In this document: positions 47,398 through 58,371 of the stretch, piece after piece
How positions within the stretch are numbered: position 1 is the stretch's first letter
Layout of the letters: each line of letters starts with the position of its first letter
DNA from: Allantophomopsis cytisporea
Taxonomy: Eukaryota; Ascomycota; Leotiomycetes; Phacidiales; Phacidiaceae
DNA length: 64,000 nucleotides
Direction: 5' to 3'
Assembly (NCBI GenBank): GCA_024752435.1
Contig: CP103034.1
Span: 1,674,001 to 1,738,000 of the forward strand
The notes under the pieces: generated by a model
What the model saw: only the letters and a program-made list of their open reading frames with translations
What the model was told of the DNA's origin: nothing
Databases searched by the model: none
Made by a program: the position numbers and the translations under genes

Positions 47398-47963
47398 AAT
47401 CTCCCCATATCATCGATTATCGCCTGGACTTTCCGAGTCCCGCTTGAGGTCCAAGAAGAAACAAAAGCCACCAGAATTATAAATTAGAGGTTCTTTGTCA
47501 CCAGCAATATAATCTGATGAAAGACATCCTAGTAAGAACCAGAGCCATGGTTTTGAATCACGCGAGTGGGTTAGCCGAGAGTCATTAGACGAAATGCTCC
47601 GATGTGCCTCTTGAAATTAACGTGGAGCTCGAGATGATGCTCTAAGAATACATAGAAGCGTACAGGAGCCTTGCTTATTATCAGAAACCTTAAGATCGAT
47701 CATTTTATATTTTCTCTCTTTTTAGCCTTTACTGTCCACAAAGCTTACTTAGTACCGGTCATCAGCAACGAGGGCCAACAGTGAGACCGCAGTGATTCCG
47801 TTATAAATCATTTCCTCAACGCCGGGGTCATTTTTTTGCTTTCATTACCGATCAGCTGGCTTTGGAAATTACAAACTTCAAGCTTCTACCAACAAGCAGA
47901 TGCAAATTGGGGTCCGGGTCCGGGTTTGAGTCTTTAATAACACTTGTGTTTAGTCATGTCAAG
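47398..47963. other. Intergenic, no gene seen
   Basis: About 560 bp. A GGGTCCGGGTCCGGGTTT near-tandem lies at about 47912. No coding evidence. Confidence 0.3.
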
Positions 47964-49083
47964 ATGGCTCCACTCTTGTAAGTACATTGGATTATCTTTC
48001 AACTGATCCCCTTATCTGACATTTCCCAAGTCTTTAGTCTTGAAAAAAGATGTCACTTCTCCAAGGGCTACAATCATGGGTCAATATCTAGTTAACCAAA
48101 AGAAACATCGCCCATTGAGTTCTGCAACACTTATGACATAGCACTTGATGCTTGCACCAAAGATGATGACAAGTTCTTACCACAAAAGCTAGCGAGCTCT
48201 TCCAAACCTCTAGCAGAGAAGGATTACTGTTTAGAATTACCGACTTCATACGATATGCTGGTTGTGGCTGCTGAGGCCAATAGCTTACGAGTTCTACGCC
48301 TTTTGCTTAACTCCAGTCATAAGTGACTCATCTAGAGATGACTCCACCTCTTCATCAAGTTGCTCACGATAGCGGCAAAGATGTGTATGAGATTTTCTTC
48401 GAAGCTTATCCTATCATGTCCTCAATTGAGCTTAATGAACTCGGAGGACCAATACCCAACCTGGTCTTGCAGAATGACGCCTTCTTCCTTCATTTTATTC
48501 TCCAGCGCGGCTTTGATAGCGGTTGTCTTGATACTCTGAAAAGCTACCCACAGTCACAAAGTCTCGAGGAAGTAGACCATATAGTGGTAGATGTCCTTGA
48601 GGGAACTGGTCTATCACTATGTGGCACCAATGCACCATTGAAAACCTCATTACTAAAGCCTTTCTCAAAGAGGTTCTCGAAGCCATCTTAAAGAAACGTT
48701 TGTCAGTAATCAAGTATCTTCTATCAACAGATCCTACTTGAGAGTAACAAAAGGGTTTAACATCTATGACGCCATACTCGGTGGCGGTCCCTCAGTGTTT
48801 CGACTGTTTGTAGAGCATGAGCCAGATGTCTTGAAGCAGAATTATACCATCAGAGAGTTTTTTCATCCGCTGCCTATAATTGTTGGCACAAATGATCTAC
48901 CCTACATAAAATTCATGTTGGGGCATGGTGCAGATCCCAACAAAAGCTATTGGTGGACAAAGTAAACATTAGCATATGCAAAGTCGATAAATTGTCATGA
49001 AGAGGTAATTGAACTATTGGAAAGTTATGGTGCTACTATGAAGGGCTCGGGGGGTGTGATCGTCGTCGATAACGATAGATAAT
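47964..49083 (+). pseudogene. Ankyrin-repeat protein pseudogene
   Basis: A possible first exon MAPLL (ATG 47964) ends at a perfect GTAAGT donor. The body then reads across frames: PIEFCNTYDIALDACTKDDD through YDMLVVAAEANSLRVLRLLL to a TGA at about 48327. After a one-base shift comes TPPLHQVAHDSGKDVYEIFF. In another frame FLKEVLEAILKKRLSVIKYL appears before a stop, then DLPYIKFMLGHGADPNKSY and a stop, and finally EEVIELLESYGATMKGSGGV. TPLHxAA- and GADPN-like motifs at about 33-residue spacing indicate ankyrin repeats. Four or more breaks make it non-functional. Its 3' end has a second decayed copy at 53395. Confidence 0.65.
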
Positions 49084-49182
49084 TAGGCGGTTCAGCGTCT
49101 TCGATATATTACTTTCTAGAAATATCAAGGTGCAAAACACAAATATAGAAGATACGCTTTCAAATCAGAGCTTCATTCAATT

Positions 49183-51061
49183 CTACATTATCGCTGCACC
49201 CAAGTTAAGCAGAATTCCGAGGTTATCAACTCTAGAGTTCCAAGCGTCCAATTCCAGCTTGTATGAAATTACACCGCTTTGCTTGGAAGCATCAATAAGG
49301 TCCCCAAAAAGATCCAGACCCATCCGCGGCATCGTTTTGTACACTTCATATTCCGACTGCCACCCTGAACGCGTTCTTGCCTCCCAAAGTGACTTAGGCG
49401 AAGAGAGCGGAATCTCTCGGAAGTCCTTGAATGTATCGCAGGGTATACCAATCTTGATGTGAACCATCTGAGCGATGAGAAGCCACACTATTACTGTTCT
49501 ACGTTGCGACTGTTAGCAGAGATTCAAGTCGTGGAATGAGAGCTTTAAACGTTACCTCCTTCTGGATTCGGCAAAAACCCAATCTTCCCAGCTTGAACTT
49601 GGGTATTGTCTCTCATCTTGGCAAAATGGCTGGTCGCAAAGATTCCTGAAGCTTTCGCAAAGGCCCTACATCGATTAGACAACGACTCAGCGCGGGAACA
49701 AGGTGTTGTACCTGATAAGTGACTATGAGTTCCCGATTCAAGTCCGGTTCAATTTTCGAGTTGTCGATCACTCGCATCATGATGTATATAATCTGGGCTT
49801 GTATAGTCGCGAGAAGGTCATCCCTCGATAGTTGGCGCTGATCTGTCTATGTACAAAATTAGTTGTGTCTTTATTATGTAATTTTAGTATGTCCTGAACT
49901 ATTTGTATCCGCCAAAACTAGACTGATGGCTTTAGATCTATAGGCTCGATGAGTGTGAAATTGCTATTTCCTCGTGCTCGATGACTGGGAATCTCTGCAT
50001 TAAAGGGAATAGAGTTCGAACCTTTTCAACCGATGAATGTAGTTCCGTCTTGACTGTACGCCACAAGAATGGTCTGGTGTCAGGATTATGAGAAGCAAAT
50101 ACTTGTGATATGCCCATGCAATTGACTAGAGGCGGAGGTAGAGCAGGCTCTGTAGCACTCAGGTGACGATACCAGTGTCCGTGTATGAAACAAGGGAGCG
50201 TCTCCCTACGAAGCATCATCTGTGGAAAAGCACGAAGCATTTGCATGATGATGTGTGCAGTGAAATTCGTAACGGGATTTGATATCGGGATTGGAGCTAG
50301 AAAGTCGAAATCTGTTCGTTCGGATAGATATGTAGGTTCGGAAAGGGCAGGGAGATACTCATCTCGAGTGGACCATGTAGACCAGTGAAGTCTAGTGAGC
50401 GAGATATTCTCTGGATCGAAATCGGCGTTAAGACTGTCAATAACATACGTAACGTCACGATTATCATGGGGAAGTGACCCGGTGGGTATATTCTTCATGG
50501 CCGGCTCATGAGAACGGGGCATGTTACTCTTGGGGCTTTGTGAGAGCATGTCAGTCGTGACGAAATCGAGGGCATCCCAGTCCATGTCGACTTGCGCTTC
50601 GTCCGTATTTGTTGCCTCGGTGGATGCATACAACTCGTTCCGGTTACCGGTAATGTCATCTCTGGTCAATGAAGTTGGGGAGCAGATCGGCTCAGCGTTT
50701 TCTGCTGGTTGCTCACCGGCAACCCGGTCCTTATATGTAGCAATAGGAGTAGCCGTAGACGTGTCGTACACACACTCGAAACCTTTATTGGTGCATCGCA
50801 AACATCGAGACTGGAAGTTACACTTTACTTTGGCCATACTGCAAGCTCGGCATGACCTGACACGGGTCCGAGGACGGCTCTGGGCACGGCGACAGTACAC
50901 AACATGTCGATTGTACGAAGTTTCTAGGATGCATTTAATAGTAATACATAGAGGTTTGAAGAGGAGCAACCTTTCAAGAATGGCTTTTGACAAAAGCCGC
51001 AGAGCCGCACAGGCTCAGGCGATGAAGCTTTATGAGACGACTCAAATCCAGGATCCATCAT
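49183..51061 (-). pseudogene. C2HC + Zn2Cys6 transcription factor, apparently broken
   Basis: Start ATG 51061 (second ATG 51058). Exon 1 (51061-50971) and exon 2 (from 50923) join over a 47-nt intron to give CGFCQKPFLKETSYNRHVVYC, a C-x2-C-x12-H-x3-C finger. RSCRACSMAKVKC follows, with six cysteines in Zn2Cys6 spacing, about residues 58-85. Exon 2 stays open to TAG at 49940-49938. Further exons are recognisable: about 49847-49712 (RQLSRDDLLATIQ, then AQIIYIMMRVID after a one-base insertion in a CAAAGCC run near 49800), 49665-49556 (WEDWVFAESRR) and 49498-49183 (TVIVWLLIAQMVHIKIGIP), with good splice sites between the last three. The exon 2-3 join lacks a good donor and exon 3 is frameshifted, so I read it as decayed. 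The family activates neighbouring metabolic genes; it is divergent from the exporter at 51408. A sequencing error remains possible. Confidence 0.7.
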
Positions 51062-51407
51062 TGTAAGTGATCTGATGTGTTGTACAGATTTATGGTTCAA
51101 TCAGTTTTGGATTCATCTGAGCATGAGCTCGATAGGAAGATGGGTCGTCCTTTGTTATTGCGTACGGCCAATTTGGCCGAAATGACGGGTCACGTGCGAT
51201 TTCACCGATTGTTAATCGCCTCCATATCTACATGGATAATAATCAGGGGATAATATCACAGCTGGCCGAATTGGCCGATGCCTCACACTTCATTACTAGT
51301 CTACAATCATTAGTGATGTCTACTTATACACTCCTTCATCACGCGTCTCGCAGACTGTCCAACGCTACAATTCTTTCCTCCCTTTTGTCGAACCCACCTG
51401 ATCCGCC
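51062..51407. promoter_or_regulatory. Bidirectional promoter with paired 13-bp inverted repeats
   Basis: A 346-bp region shared by the zinc-cluster regulator and the exporter. It holds GGCCAATTTGGCC (51166-51178, inside CGGCCAATTTGGCCG) and GGCCGAATTGGCC (51264-51276), both fitting GGCCRAWTTGGCC, with centres 98 bp apart. An E-box CACGTG lies at 51191-51196. Zn2Cys6 dimers bind paired CGG/CCG half-sites, so these are plausible sites for the adjacent regulator. Confidence 0.55.
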
Positions 51408-53359
51408 ATGAATTCTATAGAGGACGTCGCACATGAAACTCATCAGAAATCACGAAATCACTCCAATGAAAGCACCCAAGAAATCAAACTCAATTCCGTC
51501 TCTCAGGCGCCCTCTGACATGTCTCAGCAACAGAAAGAAGATGACAGCCCCAGCCCAAGAGCAGTACATGGTTGGAAATGGTCTGTTGCTGCTGCATCTC
51601 TTTACACTGGAGCACTTATCTACGGCCTAGATGGAACTATTGCTGCAGATATCCAAACATCCATCATCGAGCAATTCGATGATGTCGAAAGTCTCACATG
51701 GGTTGGCACTGCCTTCCCTCTTGGCTCTGTGTGCGCTATATTACCTGCGTAAGTTAGGATTTTTACGCTCAAGAGAAATGACGAAGCTAACCTCCCACTT
51801 GAAGAGCTGCCTTATATACTATCTTTGACCTCAAAGCTATGTTCATTACAAGTATTGTTCTTTTTGAAGCCGCTTCTGCGCTCTGTGGTGCAGCCCCTAC
51901 CATGGATGCTCTTATTGTTGGTAGGGCAATTGCTGGTGTCGGCGGAACTGGCATCTACATTGGGTAAGTTCTTCTCATCGTGCGCATTGCGAAATGTCTA
52001 CTAACACATTTTATAAGTATTCTTAACTACTTTTCCTTTTGCACGACTGAGCAAGAACGTGGTCGCTACATTTCGGGTATTGGTGTAGTCTGGGGAACAG
52101 GTGCGGTTTTGGGACCTATAGTTGGGGGGGCCTTTTCTACTTCTTCTGCAACATGGCGATGGGCCTTCTACATCAATCTGTGAGTTAATGACATATAGAA
52201 CCCCCACGGTGCTGCTTGCTGAGACGTCTAGTGTCATTGCAGCTGTGTGTGCACCAGCTTACATCTTATATCTTCCTCGCGTCATGCCAACCGGCGACTT
52301 AGACGTTCCTGTCCTCAGAAAGCTCAGAGCTCTAGATTGGACTGGCTTTATTGGCGGCACTGCAGCTACAGTGTCCCTTACCATGGTCTTGACTTTCGCA
52401 GGCTCAACTTGGGGCTGGGGTGATCATCGTACAATCGCGACATTTGTCGTTTCTGGAGTCCTATTTATCTTGACCTTTATACAGCAGTACTCTGTCCTAC
52501 TTACCACTCGTGAAGCACGCATGTTTCCCCCGCGCCACATTCTCTTAAATAGAACACAGATCCTACTGAAAATCGGCACTGCCATGGCTGCTACCAACAT
52601 CTACGTACCGGTCTATTACATTCCCATCTATTTCGCCTTCACGCATGGGGATTCAGCACTGATGGCCGCCGTCCGCCTACTACCTTTCATTTGCTTCCTT
52701 GCATCGCTGAATTTGGCATCGGGATCCCTCCTTCCAAAGATCAGATATTAGTAAGCGCTCATCTTCGTTAAAGTTTCAATTCACAACCTGACTTATTTAG
52801 CTGGGCGTTGTACTTGGTGGGCGGTGTTCTAATGACAATCGGTGGTGCAACCATGTATACCGTTAACTCTGATACTCCTATACCAAATATCTACGGATAC
52901 AGTATTATACTAGGAGCTGGTACTGGCTTGACTTTTAATCTAGGCTTCACGGTAGCGGGTGTCACGACCATGAAGGAAACAGGCTCTGTCCTGGATGTTC
53001 AACGGGTCATCTCAATGCAAAACCTTTCTCAGCTTGGTTTCCAATTGGTCAGCTTACTTATAGGGGGACAAATCTTCCAAAGTCTTTCAATGAAGAATCT
53101 CATGCAAGTCCTCAGCGGCCAAGGATTCTCTCAAGCAGGTATCAGGAGTGCCATCGCAGGTACTCAAAGTACTGTGTTCACGTCTCTGAGTCCATCTTTA
53201 CAGAAACAAGCTATCACGGCTATCACAAATTCTGTGAGCCAAGTTTATATTCTCAGTATAGTGGCAGGAGCAATCACCGTGATTAGTGCGGCGCTGATGA
53301 AAAAAGAGAGGCTCTTTTCATCATCAGCAGATAAAATCGTTATTGCAGGTGGAGGTTGA
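51408..53359 (+). CDS. MFS exporter (DHA2/14-TMS type), second copy
   Basis: Five exons: 51408-51748, 51805-51963, 52018-52179, 52232-52750, 52801-53359 (579 aa). All four introns (56, 54, 52 and 50 nt) have GTAAGT/GTGAGT/GTAAGC donors and AG acceptors, and every join keeps frame. The N-terminus is polar (about 60 residues). TM1 carries YGLDGTIAADIQTSI, then DDVESLTWVGTAFPLGS. Other marks: VGRAIAGVGGTGIYIG, GAVLGPIVGGAFS (motif C), TWRWAFYINL and PVYYIPIYFAF. It differs clearly from the exporter at 41183, so it is not a recent duplicate. The family exports toxins and drugs. It is the only intact gene among broken neighbours (regulator, reductase, ankyrin), which suggests retained selection or independent use. 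Confidence 0.9.
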
Positions 53360-53394
53360 AACTACTTCAAGCTATCTGCAGGGATTTACTGACT

Positions 53395-53560
53395 GGTGCT
53401 ACTATGAAGGTGCCGGGATGTAGTTTTAGTTGATAAGAATAGAGAATCAAAGGATTCAGCGTCGTTGCCTTCTAAGAATATTACGATATAAATCATAGAT
53501 ATGGGAGATGAAATTCAAAATCAAACCTTAGTCAAGTCTAAATTATCACTACTATGGGTC
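53395..53560. repeat. Decayed copy of the ankyrin-gene 3' end
   Basis: Starts with a 15-base identity (GGTGCTACTATGAAG, 53395-53409) to 49029-49043. It then stays recognisably collinear with 49044-49200: GATAAGAATAGAGAATC vs GATAACGATAGATAATT, TTCAGCGTC, TCAAATC and TCTAAATTATCACT vs TCTACATTATCGCT. Same orientation. Confidence 0.6.
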
Positions 53561-53878
53561 CGGAAAGAGCAGAAAAATACATATTTCGAGAGGACTAAAC
53601 AGACTTGGGAGATTTAGTAAGTGGAAGCTTCTCTAGACTAAAATTGTCGTTGAGATCACCAACACGTGTGCTGTTATGACCACTGTGCTCGTAAGTGCGA
53701 CGATTAGATAGCTGTTGCTATGACTCAAGTTCTTTTTCATTGGTGATTTGAAAGTTTCACGATCTGATGAGACTGTATTACTAGGCAATAAATGTTAACA
53801 TCCGCGGAGTGACAGACACTAAAGTGATAGAACATCTAGCACGACATTTCTGCAAATCTAGCCTCGCTCATCTTTCTA
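53561..53878. other. Spacer downstream of the second exporter
   Basis: About 320 bp with no coding or structural feature that I can support. Confidence 0.3.
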
Positions 53879-54945
53879 TTAATGATATCTTGCAGCGCCA
53901 CCTTTACAATGAGCCCAGGCTTCTTCAAAAACCTCCAGCATAGTGTCTGGTAGTGGTCCTTTCTCCAAATCAGACAGGTTTTCCTCTAAATGTCGAACAC
54001 TGCTAGCACCAACGATAATAGCATCATTGCGAACTTGGCTCAGCTGTGAATGGTGCTTCGACCACCTCAACAAGATCTCCGCCAAGGAAAACCCTTGGCT
54101 CTTTGCAGCAGAGTTAAGTAAATCTAGGCTCTCGAAGTAGGCGTTGCTCCAATAGCGCTTTCGGTGTATTGGACCCTGCCCACTCTGAGGATCGAAGCGG
54201 GATCCAGGCTCGAAGTCAGTCTGTCCTTTCGTATATCGTCCAGTCAAGAAACCCCCAGCTAGTGGTTGGAAGGCATAGAGATATATCATATTTACACAGA
54301 CAGGGAATCAGCTCGGGCTCGATCGAGCGCTGAAGAGCATGGTAAATGCCTTGGTATACCGTTGGCTTTACCCAGTTGTTTTTATCGCAAATTTCCCAAA
54401 TCTGTGCAACTTCCCATGACATATAGTTGCTCAGACCGAATAGGGTGAATCTACCCTCAGCATGCAACGCATTGATCTCCCGAAGCGTTTCCAGATATGA
54501 TGTCTTCCTGTCCGGTCCGTTTAGATAGAACAAGTCTACTTTCTCACATCTCAACGAATTCAGACTCAGAGAGAACCCCCGACGAATGTCCTTCGCAGAA
54601 TGAGTGTAGGTATCGGCAATCGCCAATGCGGTACCGGCATTTGGAAACAGCTTGGTTGCCATAATCAATCCACGATCTTGCGATCCGAGATCTGCTAACA
54701 TTCCTTCGGTGGTACCAGATGCGTAGAGTTGAGCAGGGTCAACTTCATTGTGGCCGTGCTTCTGAAAGGTATCAAGTATCTCACTCGCCTCTTCGACCGT
54801 ATTGACACGAGCACCCCTGGTACCTAAAGAACAGGAATACTCAGAGATTGATTAAACAAGAGAACACCACAATGGATTTACCTGTCTTTCCGAATGTCAT
54901 AGCACCGAAAACAATTTTAAGCTGGGCATCAGGTGAAGGATCCAT
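53879..54945 (-). pseudogene. Aldo/keto reductase (AKR7-like), frameshifted
   Basis: Exon 1 (54945-54882) and exon 2 (from 54823) join over a 58-nt intron (GTAAAT..TTTAG). The protein starts with LKIVFGAMTFGKTGTRGARV and EVDPAQLYASGTTE, keeping the catalytic Asp and Tyr. The Lys is present in MATKLFP. The fourth tetrad position, normally His in LFYLHAPD, reads LFYLNGPDR, so His is Asn. At about 54279 one base is missing between SL and YAFQPLAGGFLTGRYTKG, so the frame shifts; the last 130 residues are otherwise well preserved, including IIVGASSVRHLEENL. The family (aflatoxin B1-aldehyde reductase relatives) reduces aldehydes with NADPH. It lies beside the broken regulator and the second exporter, possibly the remains of one pathway. 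Confidence 0.72.
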
Positions 54946-56281
54946 TTTGGAGATATTTGCGAGTCGTGGTTGAAATCGTTGGAAAACAATTTTCTCGACT
55001 CAAGATAACTCTTGCAAGAACGAGTAGGGCCCCGTCTTGAGCTGCGACGAGCAATAGGCTTATATTTAAAATGGCTCTGAAACCATAGATCGCAGCCAGA
55101 TTTACTCAAAAAGGACTGGCTCGGGTATACGTCCAATCACCGCTAAATCCGTGATGTACGATTGCTAACAACTTACAGTTGTAGAGTAGAGGAGAACTCA
55201 TGGACTGTGTCTAAAGATCATGGCCTTACGGAACGCTGAACGTCCTACGCATCCTTGTAGAGTACAAGGTATAATTTTTGAGTCGCAACTCAGATTTAAG
55301 TAATACCGCTTATCAACTAGTGGATGCGCTAATGCTCAGCGATTTCTATCATGTTGCGCCTCAAGAGGTATTGCAACGGGTTCAGAATATACGACGTGCG
55401 AACATATGTACATGATATAAATGTAACTATAGCACCACCATCAACACAGCAAAGTCCATTCCAGGGCCATACATGTACACAGTAGCTATACTATCTTACC
55501 AGACATGTCCAAAGATAAACATGAAAACCAACATTAATGTCAATAAATTGTCCTTAGTCTCCTGCTGCGCCATACTGGGCAACAGTGACATACCAGACAA
55601 GGTACAAGCTCGACGTCTTTCGGCCGACGCTTTGACCTTCCCCCAAAAGCTCCATTCTCAACGGCCGAAGCTTTGGCCTTGATTCTCATCGGCCGGATGT
55701 CGTACGGATTGACGAACATTAAAAGCGTTAAGAGCGTGTCTATGCTTTGGTTATGATCGCCAATCGTGTTAAACTTGAAAGCGGAAGCAGTAGCAGTATA
55801 AAACAAATCCAAAAGCCCAAGGTGCATATCAATTTAATACCTCCGTACTGATATGGAAGAAGGCTAATGATAACAAACATACCACGACACATCATCTCAT
55901 TCATGAACAGAATTGCATGCTCAATAGTGTAAGGTAAGGTCAAGTGACTGTGCACGTTTAGGTATGGTAAAGGTACTGACTTTGTGCACGCTTTTGATTT
56001 GACCCCTTCTCATTCACGCCAATTCAATTTCAATTGCTCTTCAAGTCTTAGTCGTATCGAGGTAAGTAAAGTTGAGTCAGCTTCCACATTTGTTACGGGA
56101 CCCACTATTATGAAGTTGATCTTTTGATTTCCTTATCTCAGGTAAGTGTAGTAGCATCTTATAGTAACATATTTAAGTATAGACAGACGAAATACCATCT
56201 CCTAGCGCCTTTTTCCTTCGCCCAGGATACTACCTGTACCTTTTGGTTACGCTAGCTGTGTTGTTTCTACTCATATAACAA
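54946..56281. other. Intergenic accessory DNA
   Basis: About 1.3 kb. A minus-strand frame at 55827-55540 (95 codons, Cys-containing basic C-terminus) is not recognised and is not supported by context. Repeated CGGCC words lie around 55620-55700. Confidence 0.3.
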
Positions 56282-57549
56282 TTAGGCGGGCTGGATAAAG
56301 GGTTGTTGGGCAGACGCTTTCACACTAGTACCATCTTGACTCCGGTACTCCAAGAGTTCCTGGTTTGCATAATTCATTCTCTTCCTCTTGAATAGGAGAC
56401 CGAAGGTCAATAGGTTGAGCGTCTTGACCAGAACCGATCGCGTATCTGGATCCTTCGGGCCTTCTACCTCACCCCCTTCTCGCGTGAGGTGGATGCGGTG
56501 GTTGCTAGGGAGAAAGCGTCCTGGGTTCCAAATGTTCCACAGAGCTAAGTTCACGAGCATAACGCTTGCTTCGAAGACGTAGAAAAAGACCTCGTATCGA
56601 TAGAGCGGGCTCAGAGCACGGAGAGCATCGATGTCGGAAATGTCAATGTGGCTTGGACCCGCGTGCTCGACCAAACGATAAATGGAGCGGATGCAGATTA
56701 AAGCCATACTCGCAAAGAGCGTGAAGATCATGGTATTGACATTCGGAGCGCGCAAACTGGCCTTATGGATTCGTAAATAGAAAGTTCCGGCGAGGGCGAC
56801 GAAAATGAGGATTACGACGAGTTGGATGCTGACGGCGGCTACTGTCAAATGGGCTCCCAAGGCTATGGTACTCGAATCTCCCTTTGCATTGGATGTCAAG
56901 GCCACACCAAGCGAGTTCAAGACCTCTACGAGCGCCATTAGACCACCAAAGGTAGCCAGGACTCTGTTGGCGGGCATTGGCGCGTAGTATGGCACGTAGT
57001 GGAATAGTCGATCGAGAATATGGTAGTTGGCGAGTTCAAGAAGAGGACTAAGACGGGCGATGATAGCGTCAGTTTAAGCACTAGGTAGATAAACGGGATG
57101 CTATAGATTGGAGACGGTTCACTCACGGGCATATGTATATGAAGACTTGACTGAGGATGTAGACCATCAATGTCGTCGTCCTGCTCGTATCCGTTGGGTC
57201 ATACGGGTCATAGGTGTAGTTGTATCCTCCATATTCGCGCAACGCATAGCCCGCAGTAAACACAACGGCACAGAATGGATGCAATCCAATCAACGCCCAG
57301 GATTTGTAGCGGCTATCGCAAGAAAACGTCAGACGCCATTGTTCTGTACCTGTGAACGAAGGAGTTGGTGGGACCTACAGGCATTGCCAGATGTGGAAGA
57401 ATGCGGAAATGGCAAACGCAATAGTGAAGAATATTGGTGCCCCTTTATTGGGAAGGTAAACGTACAAGCTCCATTGAGCTGTGGTCATGTCAACAAACTA
57501 TCTCGAGCTTACGAGGTAAGAAAAACTTACTAGGATCTCCTGCTGCCAT
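56282..57549 (-). CDS. RTA1-like seven-transmembrane protein, second gene
   Basis: Four exons: 57549-57531 (19 nt only), 57478-57379, 57312-57127, 57047-56282; 356 aa. Introns of 52, 66 and 79 nt start GTAAGT, GTAGGT and GTGAGT and end CACAG, GATAG and CTTAG; every join keeps frame. Key motifs are YVYLPNKGAPIFFTIAFAIS, REYGGYNYTY, PPLLELANYHILDRLFHYV, TFGGLMALVEVLNSLGVAL, RSIYRLVEHAGP and YRYEVFFYVFEASVML, all typical of the larger RTA-like subgroup with long loops. A Lys/Arg- and Ser/Gln-rich cytoplasmic tail ends it. These are plasma-membrane proteins of lipid-moving or resistance type; ligand unknown. It is distinct from the RTA1-like gene at 14414 and intact, although its neighbourhood is decayed. 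Confidence 0.87.
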
Positions 57550-58344
57550 CGTGGGCAGGACGGAGGTAGTTGTTGCGATGTCTTTGGGGAGGGGAAGGCT
57601 GGGTCGGACGAGGGAAAGATGTCAAGGCTGGATTTGTTGAAAGCCAACCTAGGAGGACTGGCCGGTTAGTAAGGGGTGGTACGATCCAAGAGAAGAACAT
57701 TGTGAAGCTGAATGGTTTTATACAAAAGGAACAGAACATTGTGAGTGACACAGCGACGCTGCGACGATATCGCGAGGCATGTGACGTGGATACCAAGGTG
57801 CCAATGGAAGCTAGGCAGCAGTTCTTCCTCGTTGCTGCGCCTAGGGGGTCAGAATTGGGCCCCGGATCGGCAAGCAACTTCGCCTACCATCTTCTGTTCG
57901 CCCGCTAAGCGTGTTCGTGGAAATCGATGTTTCGCACCGCGCCAAAGTTGAGGAGAGAAAAAGCCTGCTATAGCTGATACGTAGCAGCGGCCGGATCTGG
58001 GAGTGGGAATCGACTCAGCTCGCATTCTCATTCTGAGCTTCCCGGCTGCACCGAATAAGCTTCCCCTAGCCATTTGTCACCGCCGTTGGGTTTAGACCAA
58101 CGTCGTACTGTAATTAGAGGTTCAAATATTAGAGACGTTTCCAGATTGATATGATTAGCGGGGTAAAATTCATCTCGCTGAGATAAAGTACGCAGTAGAA
58201 GAAGTGCCTAACTCAAATAGGAATATACAAATGCCAAGACATCCGCGCTCCCGCATATCATGTTAAAAATGACAGTGCGGGACCCGACTAGGTGGGATTT
58301 AAGTTCAGTGTGAGACACACCAAAACTAAAGCAATGGGTACATA
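57550..58344. promoter_or_regulatory. Upstream of the second RTA1-like gene, up to the transposon
   Basis: About 800 bp, more GC-rich than the transposon beside it. A plus-strand frame at 57570-57908 has low complexity and no family. Probably promoter and spacer. Confidence 0.3.
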
Positions 58345-58371
58345 AGTCCGTGCACCATGTTCCGGAACACA
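58345..58371 (+). repeat. Left terminal inverted repeat of the transposon
   Basis: 27 bp, exact reverse complement of 60002-60028. It contains the palindrome GTTCCGGAAC. A related GTACCGGAACACATCG follows at 58376-58391, matching the inner side of the right end, so the left terminus has a partly doubled motif. Confidence 0.92.

Noticed and set aside
55540..55827. 95-codon minus-strand frame with a Cys-rich end
   Set aside because: Considered as a small secreted protein, but there is no signal peptide at the start and the cysteines are not patterned.
57570..57908. 112-codon plus-strand frame as a possible missing N-terminus of the reductase fragment at 60291
   Set aside because: Lacks a TGxxGxxG Rossmann motif or any reductase-like sequence.
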